DNA from: Tabrizicola sp.
GTDB taxonomy: Bacteria > Pseudomonadota > Alphaproteobacteria > Rhodobacterales > Rhodobacteraceae
Reading direction: 5' to 3'
DNA: 64,000 nt
Assembly: GCF_022842145.1 (NCBI RefSeq)
Contig: NZ_JALHQD010000003.1
Coordinates: 468,042-532,041, forward strand
Positions within the stretch are counted from its first letter, which is position 1. The number at the start of each line of letters is the position of its first letter. Below, piece after piece: positions 9,888-19,224 of this stretch. The notes beneath the pieces were generated by a model, which ran no database searches, was not told where the DNA came from, and worked only from the letters and a program-made list of their open reading frames with translations. The position numbers and the translations under genes are program-made.

Positions 9888-10129
9888 TGCGGATGGCGCT
9901 GGCCCTTTCGGTTCTTGCCCAGGCGGCCTGCGTGGCGACGGTTCCGTCCGTCCCCGCAATGCGCGAGCCTGTGCGGGTGACGAATGGGGGCCAGCCGTTC
10001 CAGATGTGGGAGGGCGCACTGGCCCGCAAGGTCGCGGATGCGGCCTGCGGCGGGAAGGTTCGCGTCTCGATCTACGACCGGTTCGACCGGGCGACCGGGG
10101 AATGGGTCTATCGGGAGGGCTGCGCATGA
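9887..10129 (+). CDS. 80-residue exported protein of unknown function within the nuo operon
   Basis: The ATG overlaps the nuoF TGA. The N-terminus [18 protein letters not shown] is a signal-like stretch; the cysteine could be a lipid attachment site, though the residues before it (AQAAC) are a poor lipobox. The mature part has two more cysteines (DAACGGKVRV and REGCA at the end), which could form a disulfide. Residues GGKVRVSIYDRFDRATGEWVY suggest a small beta structure. I know of no named family. The position between nuoF and nuoG is typical of lineage-specific nuo accessory genes. Confidence 0.65.
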   Translation: MRMALALSVLAQAACVATVPSVPAMREPVRVTNGGQPFQMWEGALARKVADAACGGKVRVSIYDRFDRATGEWVYREGCA

Positions 10130-10236
10130 CATCGGCCGTCACCTTCGGTCACAAGGGCCTGATGCGGGCACTTTGTCATGGCATATCAAGGGCGTTTGGC
10201 TCCATCTCGGCCGCACGAGCAGCCATGGAGGCCAAT

Positions 10237-10635
10237 ATGCTTCGCACCGTTATCATTGCCCTGACCCTTACGGCCACGCCCGCGCTGGCGCTGGTGCCGA
10301 TCAACGAAGAACCGGTGATCCGCGAGAAGCTTCTGCAGGGCTTCATCGGCGACGCCATCGCCGACAACTGCCCGACCATCGACGCCCGCAACCTGCGCGC
10401 TCTGGGTGAGCTGAACGCCTTGCGCGACTATGCGCTGAAGCAGGGCTATGAGGCCAAGGTTGTCCGCGAGTTCGTCACCTCGGACACCGAGAAGGCCAAG
10501 TTCAAGGCCGAGGCGGCCGAATGGCTGAAAGCCAAGGGCGCCGAGCGGGGCAATGCCGAGGCCTATTGCGCCGTCGGTGAAGAGGAAATCGCCAAGGAAA
10601 GCCTGGTTGGCTATCTGTTGAGGTCGAAGAAGTGA
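10237..10635 (+). CDS. Exported protein within the nuo operon (DUF5333-like)
   Basis: A protein of 132 residues with a signal peptide (MLRTVIIALTLTATPALA). The mature part is helical and charged, with two cysteines (DNCPTID and AYCAVGEEE). The start at 10237 is chosen because GGAGG at 10227-10231 lies 5 nt upstream and because it begins the signal peptide; the frame runs further upstream but without a signal. From memory this matches a Rhodobacterales family listed as DUF5333 in the nuo locus. The next gene starts inside its stop. Confidence 0.7.
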   Translation: MLRTVIIALTLTATPALALVPINEEPVIREKLLQGFIGDAIADNCPTIDARNLRALGELNALRDYALKQGYEAKVVREFVTSDTEKAKFKAEAAEWLKAKGAERGNAEAYCAVGEEEIAKESLVGYLLRSKK

Positions 10636-11132
10636 CCGACCCCGTCCTGCACCTGGCCGAGTTGAACGTGGGGCGCCTTCTGGCCCCCACCGACGACCCG
10701 CGCGTGGCCGAGTTCATGGCGGCGCTGGACCGGGTGAACGGAATGGGCAAGCGGATGCCCGGGTTCGTCTGGATGATGGAAGGCTCGGGCGAGCCGGGGA
10801 CTGGCAACACCGAAGCAAAGATCGACGGTGACGCGCAGTTCGTGTCGAACCTGACGGTCTGGGAAAGCGTCGAGACGCTGGAGCATTTCGTCTTCAACAC
10901 CGTCCACCGCACGTTCTATGAGCGGCGGGCCGAGTGGTTCGAGGTGCTGGGCCGGATGCATTTCGTCATGTGGTGGGTGCCCGCGGGGCATCGGCCAACT
11001 TTGGACGAGGCGCTGGCGCGGCTGACGCACCTGGAGACGCATGGCGACAGCGACCATGCCTTCGGGTGGAAATATCTGCAGGAAGCGCAGGCGTGGAAGA
11101 CCCGCGGTTGCGCCCAAGTGGCGGCGGAGTAG
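10632..11132 (+). CDS. DUF3291 (dimeric alpha-beta barrel-like) protein
   Basis: A protein of 166 residues starting at a GTG that overlaps the preceding TGA. It opens with HLAELNVGRLLAP and contains PGFVWMMEG, NLTVWESVETLEHFVFNTVHR and MHFVMWWVPAGHRPTLDEA. That is the pattern of DUF3291 proteins, which resemble small heme or quinone monooxygenases. The His and Trp residues of the MHFVMWW segment are conserved in the family. Presumed cytoplasmic. Its reason for being in the nuo operon is not clear. Confidence 0.8.
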   Translation: MTDPVLHLAELNVGRLLAPTDDPRVAEFMAALDRVNGMGKRMPGFVWMMEGSGEPGTGNTEAKIDGDAQFVSNLTVWESVETLEHFVFNTVHRTFYERRAEWFEVLGRMHFVMWWVPAGHRPTLDEALARLTHLETHGDSDHAFGWKYLQEAQAWKTRGCAQVAAE

Positions 11133-11137
11133 GGGCG

Positions 11138-11317
11138 ATGTGCTACGGCGGTACTGACCCGAAATACATGATGCGCGACATCGAGGCGCGTGTGAAACAC
11201 CTGTCGTTTGAACAGGATACGACGAAACAGGCGGCCCCGGTCGCGCAGGGCGGGCTGCTGGCCCGGCTGCGCGATGCAGTGGTGGGGCTGCTGCGGAAGG
11301 ACCGGGCGCATGTCTAA
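11138..11317 (+). CDS. 59-residue conserved small protein upstream of nuoG
   Basis: Starts [20 protein letters not shown] after a GAGTAGGGGCG ribosome-like stretch and ends in a basic, amphipathic segment [18 protein letters not shown]. The stop overlaps the nuoG start by 8 nt, so the two are translated together. I recall similar short proteins in other Rhodobacterales genomes but no function. The C-terminal helix could lie on a membrane surface or bind NuoG. Confidence 0.65.
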   Translation: MCYGGTDPKYMMRDIEARVKHLSFEQDTTKQAAPVAQGGLLARLRDAVVGLLRKDRAHV

Positions 11318-13319
11318 CTTGAAGAAAATCAGCATCGACGGGATCGAAGTCGAGGTCGATGGCGCGATGACCATCATCCAGGCGGCGGAAGTCGCCGGGG
11401 TGGAGATCCCGCGCTTTTGCTACCATGAGCGGCTGTCGATCGCCGGCAACTGCCGGATGTGCCTGGTCGAGGTCGTCGGTGGCCCGCCGAAGCCTGCCGC
11501 AAGCTGCGCGATGCAGGTGAAAGACCTTCGCCCCGGCCCGGAAGGGCAGGCGCCCGTGGTCAAGACCAAGTCGCCGATGGTGAAGAAGGCCCGCGAGGGG
11601 GTGATGGAGTTCCTGCTCATCAACCACCCGCTGGACTGCCCGATCTGCGACCAGGGCGGCGAGTGCGACCTGCAGGATCAGGCGATGGCATACGGCGTGG
11701 ACTTCAGCCGCTACCGCGAGCCGAAGCGGGCGACCGAGGATCTGAACCTTGGCCCCTTGGTCAAGACCGCGATGACGCGCTGCATCTCCTGCACCCGCTG
11801 CGTCCGCTTCACCACCGAAGTCGCCGGGATCTCCCAGATGGGCCAGACCGGGCGCGGCGAAGACAGCGAGATCACCAGCTATCTGAACGAGACGCTGGCC
11901 TCGAACCTGCAGGGCAACATCATCGACCTGTGCCCGGTGGGCGCGCTGACCTCGAAACCCTATGCCTTCACCGCGCGGCCCTGGGAGCTGACCAAGACCG
12001 AATCCATCGACGTGATGGACGCGCTGGGGTCGAACATCCGCGTCGACACCAAGGGCCGCGAAGTCATGCGCTTCCTGCCGCGCAACCATGACGGCGTGAA
12101 CGAGGAGTGGATTTCCGACAAGACCCGCTTCGTCTGGGACGGTCTGCGTCGGCAACGGCTGGATACGCCCTATGTGCGCGAGAACGGCCGTCTGCGGAAA
12201 GCCACCTGGGGCGAGGCGCTGGAGAAGGCCGCCGCCGCGATGAAGGGCAGACGCGTGGCCGGGCTGGTGGGCGACCTCGTGCCGGTCGAAGCCGCGTATT
12301 CGCTGAAAACGCTGGTGGAATCGCTCGGCGGCCATGTCGAGTGCCGCACCGACAACGCCAAGCTGCCGATCGGCAACCGCTCGGCTTACGTCGGCACGGC
12401 GACGATTGAGGACATCGACAGCGCCAAGGTGATCCTGTTGATCGGGACCAACCCGCGCGTCGAATCTCCGGTCCTGAACGCCCGCATCCGCAAGGCCTGG
12501 ACCAACGGGGCGATGGTCGGTCTCTTCGGCGAACGGGTCGACCTGACTTATGACTACAAGCACATGGGCTCCGACCGGGCGGCGCTGGTCGATCTGGTGG
12601 GCCGGGTGACGCAAAAAGACAACACGCTGGTCATCATCGGCCAGGGTGCCATCAACGAAGCCGACGGCGAGGCGGTGCTGTCCCAGGCGATGGCCTATGC
12701 GACCGGCGCGGGTGCCAAGTTCATGGTCCTGCACACCGCGGCGGCCCGTGTGGGCGCGATGGACGTCGGTGCTGTGACCGAGGGCGGGCTTGCAGCTGCG
12801 ACTGAGGGTGTCGAGGTGATCTACAACCTTGGCGCCGACGAGGTGGAAATCGCCGCCGGCCCCTTCGTGATCTACCAGGGCAGCCACGGCGACCGGGGTG
12901 CCAACCGTGCCGACATCATCCTGCCGGGCGCTGCCTACACCGAGGAGAACGGGCTGTTCGTCAACACCGAGGGGCGGCCCCAGTTGGCCTTCCGCGCTGG
13001 CTTCGCGCCGGGCGAGGCGAAGGAGAACTGGGCGATCCTGCGGGCGCTGTCGGCCGAAGTGGGCCAGCAACTGCCCTGGGATTCGCTGGCAGGTCTGCGG
13101 GCGGCGCTGGTCAAGGCGCATCCGCATCTGGGCCGCATCGACGAGGTGCCGCAGAACGAATGGCAGCCGCTGCCGGTGAAGGCCCCGGCCAAAGCCACGT
13201 TCCGCAACGCGATCGGGGATTTCTACCTGACGAACCCGATTGCCCGCGCTTCGGCGGTGATGGCCGAACTTTCGGCGATGGCCAAGGACCGCGCGGCGGC
13301 CCCGATTGCGGCGGAGTAA
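11310..13319 (+). CDS. nuoG: NADH-quinone oxidoreductase subunit G
   Basis: The 75-kDa iron-sulfur subunit of complex I, 669 residues, the compact alphaproteobacterial/mitochondrial length. The N-terminal 2Fe-2S ligands are C37, C48, C51 and C66. These are followed by the HxxxCxxC-type N5 region around [18 protein letters not shown], and by [10 protein letters not shown] with a later [13 protein letters not shown] for the 4Fe-4S clusters. The C-terminal half is the molybdopterin-oxidoreductase-like domain without cofactor. The start is ATG 11310, overlapping the small gene upstream. Confidence 0.96.
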   Translation: MSNLKKISIDGIEVEVDGAMTIIQAAEVAGVEIPRFCYHERLSIAGNCRMCLVEVVGGPPKPAASCAMQVKDLRPGPEGQAPVVKTKSPMVKKAREGVMEFLLINHPLDCPICDQGGECDLQDQAMAYGVDFSRYREPKRATEDLNLGPLVKTAMTRCISCTRCVRFTTEVAGISQMGQTGRGEDSEITSYLNETLASNLQGNIIDLCPVGALTSKPYAFTARPWELTKTESIDVMDALGSNIRVDTKGREVMRFLPRNHDGVNEEWISDKTRFVWDGLRRQRLDTPYVRENGRLRKATWGEALEKAAAAMKGRRVAGLVGDLVPVEAAYSLKTLVESLGGHVECRTDNAKLPIGNRSAYVGTATIEDIDSAKVILLIGTNPRVESPVLNARIRKAWTNGAMVGLFGERVDLTYDYKHMGSDRAALVDLVGRVTQKDNTLVIIGQGAINEADGEAVLSQAMAYATGAGAKFMVLHTAAARVGAMDVGAVTEGGLAAATEGVEVIYNLGADEVEIAAGPFVIYQGSHGDRGANRADIILPGAAYTEENGLFVNTEGRPQLAFRAGFAPGEAKENWAILRALSAEVGQQLPWDSLAGLRAALVKAHPHLGRIDEVPQNEWQPLPVKAPAKATFRNAIGDFYLTNPIARASAVMAELSAMAKDRAAAPIAAE

Positions 13320-13320
13320 C

Positions 13321-13728
13321 ATGGCGCAGCGCCTCTCCCTTCTGGCGACCCTTGGCACCGCGACAGCGGCGCTTGGGGCTTGCGCGCCCGCCGGAGAGGT
13401 GCCAGAGGAGCGCGGGCAAGCGCCGGTCTATCAGGGGATCTCGACGATCCTGCTCGACAAGGACCTGGTCAGTCTCACGGTCGCGATGACCGGGGCGAAG
13501 GACGGGTCGGACGTCGAGGCCTATGGCCGCTGCGCAGCCGCGCAATATGCGCTGGATCAAGGGTTTGGCTTCGCACGCCAGGTGCGGACCATCGTGAAGA
13601 AGGACGGGCAGACGTGGTACGGGGATGCGGTCTATCTGCTCTCGGCCACCCGGCCCGAAGGCCTTCGCACCATCGTCACCGCCGAAGCGGTGGCAGAGTG
13701 CGAAGCGCTTGGAATACCAAGCCGGTAA
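13321..13728 (+). CDS. Lipoprotein of unknown function within the nuo operon
   Basis: A protein of 135 residues starting one base after the nuoG stop, with a GGCGGAG ribosome site. The N-terminus LATLGTATAALGAC is a good lipobox (LGAC), predicting a lipid-anchored periplasmic protein. The mature part has cysteines in YGRCAAAQYA and VAECEAL that may pair. I do not recognise a family. Together with the two exported proteins between nuoF and nuoG it makes at least three exported products in this operon, which is odd for complex I genes. Confidence 0.7.
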   Translation: MAQRLSLLATLGTATAALGACAPAGEVPEERGQAPVYQGISTILLDKDLVSLTVAMTGAKDGSDVEAYGRCAAAQYALDQGFGFARQVRTIVKKDGQTWYGDAVYLLSATRPEGLRTIVTAEAVAECEALGIPSR

Positions 13729-13757
13729 GACTGGCGGATTGAGGATGAGGGACTGAC

Positions 13758-14795
13758 ATGGACGGGTTTCTTGCCACGGGGTTCGGAACGGCGGTGCTGA
13801 TCGCGGCGCAGTCGCTGCTGATCGTGGCCTTCGTGATGATCAGCCTTCTGTTCCTCGTCTACGGCGACCGGAAGATCTGGGCGGCGGTGCAGATGCGGCG
13901 CGGCCCGAACGTTGTGGGGCCGTTCGGCCTGCTGCAATCGGTGGCCGATGCGTTGAAGTATGTGGTGAAGGAGATCGTGATCCCGGCGGGCGTCGACCGC
14001 CCGGTCTTCTTCCTGGCACCGATGCTGTCCTTCGTGCTGGCGATCCTCGCCTGGGCGGTGATCCCCTTTGATGACGGCTGGGTCCTGGCCAACATCAACG
14101 TGGCGATCCTGTTCGTCTTCGCCGTCTCCTCGCTGGAGGTTTACGGCGTGATCATGGGCGGCTGGGCCTCGAACTCGAAATACGCGTTCCTTGGGTCGTT
14201 GCGGTCCGCCGCACAGATGATTTCCTACGAAGTGTCGCTGGGCCTGATCATCATCGGCGTCATCATCTCGACCGGCGCGATGAACTTCGGCGCCATCGTG
14301 GCGGCGCAGGACGGGGCTTACGGCTTTTTCAACTGGTACTGGCTGCCGCACTTCCCGATGGTCTTCCTGTTCTTCATCTCGGCGCTGGCTGAAACCAACC
14401 GCCCGCCCTTCGACCTGCCGGAAGCGGAATCCGAACTCGTCGCCGGGTTCATGGTGGAATACTCGTCCACCCCCTACCTTCTGTTCATGGCCGGCGAATA
14501 CATCGCGATCTTCCTGATGTGCGCGCTGATTTCGCTGCTGTTCTTCGGCGGCTGGCTCTCGCCCATCCCCGGCCTGGCCGATGGCTGGTGGTGGATGGTT
14601 GCCAAGATGTGGCTCTTCTTCTTCATGTTCGCGATGGTGAAGGCCATCGTCCCCCGCTACCGCTACGACCAGCTGATGCGGATCGGCTGGAAGGTCTTCC
14701 TGCCGATGTCGCTGGGCTGGGTCGTGCTGGTGGCGTTCCTTGCGAAATTCGAAGTGTTCGGTGGCTTCTGGGCCCGCTGGGCGATTGGAGGCTGA
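13758..14795 (+). CDS. nuoH: NADH-quinone oxidoreductase subunit H
   Basis: The membrane subunit that links the quinone chamber to the proton-pumping arm, 345 residues with about eight transmembrane helices. Family motifs include [23 protein letters not shown], the acidic loop [20 protein letters not shown], and [16 protein letters not shown]. It lies 29 nt after the lipoprotein gene and 2 nt before nuoI. Confidence 0.96.
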   Translation: MDGFLATGFGTAVLIAAQSLLIVAFVMISLLFLVYGDRKIWAAVQMRRGPNVVGPFGLLQSVADALKYVVKEIVIPAGVDRPVFFLAPMLSFVLAILAWAVIPFDDGWVLANINVAILFVFAVSSLEVYGVIMGGWASNSKYAFLGSLRSAAQMISYEVSLGLIIIGVIISTGAMNFGAIVAAQDGAYGFFNWYWLPHFPMVFLFFISALAETNRPPFDLPEAESELVAGFMVEYSSTPYLLFMAGEYIAIFLMCALISLLFFGGWLSPIPGLADGWWWMVAKMWLFFFMFAMVKAIVPRYRYDQLMRIGWKVFLPMSLGWVVLVAFLAKFEVFGGFWARWAIGG

Positions 14796-14797
14796 AG

Positions 14798-15292
14798 ATG
14801 TCCAACATCGACTGGACCCGCGCCACGAAGTATTTCCTGCTGATGGACTTCATCAAGGGCTTCGGCCTGGGGATGAAGTACTTCTTCGCGCCGAAATCGA
14901 CGGTGAACTACCCGCACGAGAAGGGGCCTCTCAGCCCCCGCTTCCGCGGCGAACATGCGCTGCGCCGCTATCCTAACGGCGAGGAACGCTGCATCGCCTG
15001 CAAGCTGTGCGAGGCGGTCTGCCCGGCCCAGGCCATCACCATCGACGCCGAACCGCGGGAGGACGGCTCCCGCCGCACCACGCGGTACGACATCGACATG
15101 ACCAAGTGCATCTACTGCGGCTTCTGCCAGGAAGCCTGCCCGGTCGATGCCATCGTCGAAGGCCCGAACTTCGAATTCTCGACCGAGACGCGGGAAGAGC
15201 TTTTCTACAACAAGGACCGCCTCTTGGAGAACGGTGCCCGTTGGGAAGCCGAGATCGCCCGCAACCTTGAAATCGACGCCCCGTACCGGTGA
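14798..15292 (+). CDS. nuoI: NADH-quinone oxidoreductase subunit I
   Basis: The ferredoxin-like subunit carrying two 4Fe-4S clusters (N6a and N6b), 164 residues. The two cluster motifs are [12 protein letters not shown] and [12 protein letters not shown]. The tail [19 protein letters not shown] is typical of alphaproteobacterial and mitochondrial (TYKY) forms. It starts 2 nt after nuoH with GGAGGCTGAAG as the ribosome site. Confidence 0.96.
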   Translation: MSNIDWTRATKYFLLMDFIKGFGLGMKYFFAPKSTVNYPHEKGPLSPRFRGEHALRRYPNGEERCIACKLCEAVCPAQAITIDAEPREDGSRRTTRYDIDMTKCIYCGFCQEACPVDAIVEGPNFEFSTETREELFYNKDRLLENGARWEAEIARNLEIDAPYR

Positions 15293-15296
15293 CCCC

Positions 15297-15710
15297 ATGA
15301 CCGACGATTTCGCCAAGATCTTCGCCTCGATGATGGAGCAGGGCCAGAAGATGGCCCAGTCCTTCATGCCCGGCATGGAGAACGTCGATGCGAAGGCGTT
15401 CGAAAAGTTCTTCCCGGCGATGCCGAAGGAACTCTTGGAGATGTGGTTCGGCAAGACCTTCAACCCCGAGGGTCTGGATGCGCGCACCCGGTTTCTGGTG
15501 ACGATCGCCGCGCTGACGGTGCTTGGTCCGGTCGGTGAGCCGCAACTGCGGATGACGATCAAGAACGGGTTGGCCGCCGGGGCCACGAAACGCGAGGTCG
15601 CGGAAGTGATCTGGCAGATGTCCATGTTCGGCGGCGTTCCCGCCATGCAGAAGGCGCTGGAAATTGCCCAGTCCGTCTTTGCCGAGACCCCTGAGGAGAA
15701 AGACGCATGA
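15297..15710 (+). CDS. Carboxymuconolactone decarboxylase-like protein without cysteines
   Basis: A helical protein of 137 residues between nuoI and nuoJ, overlapping nuoJ by 4 nt. Residues about 60-125 ([40 protein letters not shown]) match the CMD/AhpD fold. No cysteine is present, so the CxxC of AhpD-type peroxidases is missing; a gamma-CMD-like or purely structural role is more likely. The N-terminal 50 residues are Met-rich ([17 protein letters not shown]). Its location suggests a link with complex I, but no reaction can be assigned. Confidence 0.75.
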   Translation: MTDDFAKIFASMMEQGQKMAQSFMPGMENVDAKAFEKFFPAMPKELLEMWFGKTFNPEGLDARTRFLVTIAALTVLGPVGEPQLRMTIKNGLAAGATKREVAEVIWQMSMFGGVPAMQKALEIAQSVFAETPEEKDA

Positions 15711-16321
15711 CCGTCTTCAGTTTCGCCTTCTACATGTTCGCCGTGGTCACGGTGCTGTCGGGCCTGATGGTCACGCTGTCGCGGAACCCGGTCCATTCGG
15801 TGCTGTGGCTGATCCTTGCGTTCCTGTCGACCTCGGGCCTGTTCGTGATGCTCGGGGCCGAGTTCGTGGCGATGCTTCTGGTCATCGTCTACGTCGGCGC
15901 GGTGGCGGTGCTGTTCCTGTTCGTCGTCATGATGCTGGACATCGACTTTGCCGCCCTGAAGGGGGAACTGGCACGCTACATGCCACTGGGCCTTCTGATC
16001 GGCGTGGTCCTCTTGATGCAGGTCGCCATCGGCGTCGGCGTCTGGACGGCCGCTGACGGGGCGGATGGCCTGCGTCAGGCCGTGGCACCCGCCCCGACCG
16101 AGATGGAGAACACCCGCGCGCTGGGGATGATCCTTTACGACCGCTATTTCCTGCTGTTCCAGCTGTCGGGCCTGATCCTGCTGGTTGCGATGATCGGGGC
16201 GATCCTTCTGACGCTGCGCCACCGCAAGGACGTCAAGCGGCAGAACGTGCTGCAGCAGATGTGGCGCGACCCGGCGAAGGCGATGGAACTCAAGGACGTG
16301 AAACCGGGGCAGGGGCTGTGA
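15707..16321 (+). CDS. nuoJ: NADH-quinone oxidoreductase subunit J
   Basis: A membrane subunit of the complex I arm (ND6 homologue), 204 residues with five predicted helices. [16 protein letters not shown] and [22 protein letters not shown] (third helix, with the pi-bulge region) are characteristic. The basic C-terminus follows [12 protein letters not shown]. The start overlaps the CMD-like gene by 4 nt. Confidence 0.95.
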   Translation: MTVFSFAFYMFAVVTVLSGLMVTLSRNPVHSVLWLILAFLSTSGLFVMLGAEFVAMLLVIVYVGAVAVLFLFVVMMLDIDFAALKGELARYMPLGLLIGVVLLMQVAIGVGVWTAADGADGLRQAVAPAPTEMENTRALGMILYDRYFLLFQLSGLILLVAMIGAILLTLRHRKDVKRQNVLQQMWRDPAKAMELKDVKPGQGL

Positions 16322-16407
16322 AGGTGCGCTTTAGCGCCGCCTGACGAAGATAGGCCCAAGGGCCAAGTGAACTAACGGGCCCTAAGAGCCCAAGAGGGAA
16401 CGGACAG

Positions 16408-16713
16408 ATGATCGGACTTGAACATTACCTGACGGTGGCCGCGGCGCTGTTCGTCATCGGGATCTTCGGGATCTTCCTGAACCGGAAGAACGTGATCGTC
16501 ATCCTGATGTCGATCGAACTGATGCTTCTGGCGGTCAACATCAACCTCGTCGCCTTCTCGTCCTTCTCGGGGGACCTCGTGGGGCAGGTCTTCACGATGT
16601 TCGTCCTGACCGTCGCGGCGGCTGAGGCTGCCATCGGCCTTGCCATCCTCGTCGTCTTCTTCCGCAACCGCGGCACCATCGAGGTGGAAGACGTCAACGT
16701 GATGAAGGGCTGA
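16408..16713 (+). CDS. nuoK: NADH-quinone oxidoreductase subunit K
   Basis: The ND4L homologue, 101 residues with three transmembrane helices. It has [18 protein letters not shown] (helix 2, holding the conserved glutamate) and [17 protein letters not shown] (helix 3, second glutamate). It follows an 86-bp gap after nuoJ containing a GGCCCAAGGGCC palindrome but no recognised gene. The ribosome site is GAGGGAACGGAC. Confidence 0.95.
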   Translation: MIGLEHYLTVAAALFVIGIFGIFLNRKNVIVILMSIELMLLAVNINLVAFSSFSGDLVGQVFTMFVLTVAAAEAAIGLAILVVFFRNRGTIEVEDVNVMKG

Positions 16714-16716
16714 TCC

Positions 16717-16890
16717 ATGCAGGTCGGAGACAAGAACGCCTTCGGGATGCGGATCACCGCCCTCAAGGGCCGCATGGTCGATCTGACGTGCGAGACATGC
16801 CACACCGCCGGGGCCGTCCCAGCGACAGAATTCCCATCGACCCGCTGCGGATCAGACCGCTGCGGCGCGACCCAAGGCAGGACCGAGTAA
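16717..16890 (+). CDS. 57-residue zinc-ribbon-like mini-protein between nuoK and nuoL
   Basis: ATG at 16717, 3 nt after the nuoK stop; TAA at 16888-16890 abuts the nuoL ATG. The product begins MQVGDKNAFGMRITALKG, has TCETC at residues 24-28 and a second cysteine pair at 44 and 49 (RCGSDRCG). A CxxC plus CxxxxC arrangement is what a small zinc ribbon would show. The tight fit between two nuo genes supports it being real. There is no recognised family. A metal-binding accessory or regulatory role is inference. Confidence 0.6.
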   Translation: MQVGDKNAFGMRITALKGRMVDLTCETCHTAGAVPATEFPSTRCGSDRCGATQGRTE

Positions 16891-19212
16891 ATGGCAACGA
16901 TCATCCTCTTCGCTCCCCTGATCGGGGCCTTGATCTGCGGCTTCGGCTGGCGGCTGATCGGCGAGAAGGCCGGGCAGGTGATCTCCACCGCGATGATCTT
17001 CCTGGCCGCGGCGCTGTCCTGGCAGATCTTCCTGACCTTCGACGGCGAGACGCAGCGCATCGTCCTGATGCGCTGGATCGAATCCGGCACGATGGGCAGC
17101 GAATGGGCGATCCGGCTGGACCGGCTGACCGCGATCATGTTGGTCGTGGTGAACTCGGTCTCGGCCTTGGTCCACCTCTACAGCTTCGGCTACATGGCGC
17201 ATGACGAGAACTGGCACGAGGGCGAGCACTACAAGGCGCGCTTCTTCGCCTACCTCTCGTTCTTCACCTTCTCGATGCTGATGCTGGTGACCTCGGACAA
17301 CCTGGTCCAGATGTTCTTCGGCTGGGAAGGCGTGGGCGTCGCATCGTACCTGCTGATCGGCTTCTACTATCGCAAGGCCAGCGCCAACGCGGCGGCGATG
17401 AAGGCCTTCATCGTGAACCGGGTCGGCGACTTCGGCTTTGCGCTTGGGATATTTGCCCTCTTCTACCTGACCGACAGCATCCGCTTCGACGATGTCTTCG
17501 CCGCCGCCCCGGCGCTGGCCGAGACGAACCTGACCTTCCTCTGGGCCGAGTGGAACGCGGCGAACCTGATCGGCGTCCTTCTCTTCATCGGCGCGATGGG
17601 GAAATCTGCGCAGCTTTTTCTGCACACCTGGCTTCCGGACGCGATGGAGGGCCCGACGCCGGTGTCCGCCCTGATCCACGCGGCCACGATGGTGACGGCG
17701 GGCGTGTTCCTCGTCTGCCGGATGTCGCCGGTCTATGAGTATGCCCCGGAAGCGCTGGCCTTCATCACCGTCCTTGGCGCGCTGACGGCCTTTGTCGCCG
17801 CGACCATCGGCCTGGTGCAGAACGACATCAAGCGCGTGATCGCCTATTCGACCATGTCGCAGCTTGGCTACATGTTCGTGGCCGCCGGGGTGGGGGTCTA
17901 TTCGGTGGCGATGTTCCACCTGTTCACCCACGCCTTCTTCAAGGCGATGCTGTTCCTCGGCGCGGGTTCCGTGATCCACGCGACCCACCACGAGCAGGAC
18001 ATGCGCAACTACGGCGGGCTTCGGAAGAAGATCCCCTACACCTTTGCCGCGATGCTGATCGGCACGCTGGCGATCACCGGCGTGGGCATTCCGCTGACGC
18101 ATTACGGCTTTGCCGGCTTCCTGTCGAAGGACGCGGTGATCGAGAGCGCCTGGGTCGACTCGGGCTTCGCCTTCTGGCTTCTGGTCGTCGCGGCCTGCTT
18201 CACCAGCTTCTATTCCTGGCGGCTGATGTTCCTGACCTTCTTCGGCGAAAGCCGCGCGCAGGGGCACGATGCGCATGGTCACGGCCACGCGGCGCACGGG
18301 CATGACGACCACGGGCACGGCCACCACGAGCCGCACGAAAGCCCGATGGTAATGCTGATCCCGCTGGGCGTCCTGGCCCTGGGCGCGATCTTCTCGGGGA
18401 TGCTGTGGTACAAGGTCTTCTTCGGCGAAGAGACCGCCGTGCGGAACTGGTTCGGCATGGAGACCGAGGCCCACGGCGAAGCAGCCGACCACGGGACGGA
18501 GGTCGCTGCCACCGAAACGCACAGCGAGACCGCCACGGCCGAGACCGCGACCACCGAGGCTGCTCCGGCTGCACCCGCCACGATCGAGGCCGCTCCGGCC
18601 GAAGGCACCACCGTCGCCACCACGACCGAACCGGCCGAGCCCGAAGCCAGCCCCGGCGATGCCGAGGGTCATGCCGTGGGCGTGGCCCCCAAGGGTGCGC
18701 TGGTGATGCTGCCCTTCACGCCCGAGGAGCAGGCCGTGGTCGACACCCGCCTGGATGCCGACAAGGCCGCCAAGGCTGAACACGCGCCGACCACAATGAT
18801 CAACGCAGCCCACCTGGTGCCGACCTGGGTCAAGGTCTCGCCCTTCGTCGCCATGCTGATCGGTTTCGCGGTGGCCTGGCTTTTCTACATCAAGGACCCC
18901 AGCCTGCCGCGCCGTCTGGCGACCCAGCAGCGTCCGCTCTACCTGTTCCTGCTGAACAAGTGGTACTTCGACGAGCTTTATGACGTGATCTTCGTCCGTC
19001 CCGCCAAGTGGCTGGGCAACTTCCTGTGGAAGAAGGGCGACGGCAACGTCATCGACGGGTCACTGAACGGGGTGGCTCTGGGGATCATCCCCTACTTCAC
19101 CCGCCTCGCAGGCCGCGCGCAGTCCGGCTACCTGTTCCACTACGCCTTCGCGATGGTGCTGGGGATCGTTGCCCTCGTCACCTGGATGACGCTCTTCGGC
19201 GGCGCGAAGTAA
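16891..19212 (+). CDS. nuoL: NADH-quinone oxidoreductase subunit L, with long His-rich and Thr/Glu/Ala-rich insertion
   Basis: The largest antiporter-like proton-pumping subunit of complex I (ND5), 773 residues against about 610-700 in most bacteria. The antiporter core contains [38 protein letters not shown] and [24 protein letters not shown]. The extra length lies in the C-terminal third. A His-rich stretch occupies residues 458-485 (repeated HGH and HDDHGHGH), and an acidic Thr/Ala/Glu-rich loop about 520-600. Then the last transmembrane helices and lateral helix region follow. The inserts lie in loops and should not break the pump. Confidence 0.95.
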   Translation: MATIILFAPLIGALICGFGWRLIGEKAGQVISTAMIFLAAALSWQIFLTFDGETQRIVLMRWIESGTMGSEWAIRLDRLTAIMLVVVNSVSALVHLYSFGYMAHDENWHEGEHYKARFFAYLSFFTFSMLMLVTSDNLVQMFFGWEGVGVASYLLIGFYYRKASANAAAMKAFIVNRVGDFGFALGIFALFYLTDSIRFDDVFAAAPALAETNLTFLWAEWNAANLIGVLLFIGAMGKSAQLFLHTWLPDAMEGPTPVSALIHAATMVTAGVFLVCRMSPVYEYAPEALAFITVLGALTAFVAATIGLVQNDIKRVIAYSTMSQLGYMFVAAGVGVYSVAMFHLFTHAFFKAMLFLGAGSVIHATHHEQDMRNYGGLRKKIPYTFAAMLIGTLAITGVGIPLTHYGFAGFLSKDAVIESAWVDSGFAFWLLVVAACFTSFYSWRLMFLTFFGESRAQGHDAHGHGHAAHGHDDHGHGHHEPHESPMVMLIPLGVLALGAIFSGMLWYKVFFGEETAVRNWFGMETEAHGEAADHGTEVAATETHSETATAETATTEAAPAAPATIEAAPAEGTTVATTTEPAEPEASPGDAEGHAVGVAPKGALVMLPFTPEEQAVVDTRLDADKAAKAEHAPTTMINAAHLVPTWVKVSPFVAMLIGFAVAWLFYIKDPSLPRRLATQQRPLYLFLLNKWYFDELYDVIFVRPAKWLGNFLWKKGDGNVIDGSLNGVALGIIPYFTRLAGRAQSGYLFHYAFAMVLGIVALVTWMTLFGGAK

Positions 19213-19224
19213 GGGGCGCGCATA

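Noticed and set aside
10611-13358. 915-codon open frame on the minus strand across nuoG and its neighbours
   Set aside because: It is antisense to conserved nuo genes. Its product is His/Arg/Pro/Gln-rich, as expected from the complement of GC-ending codons, and it has no ribosome site.
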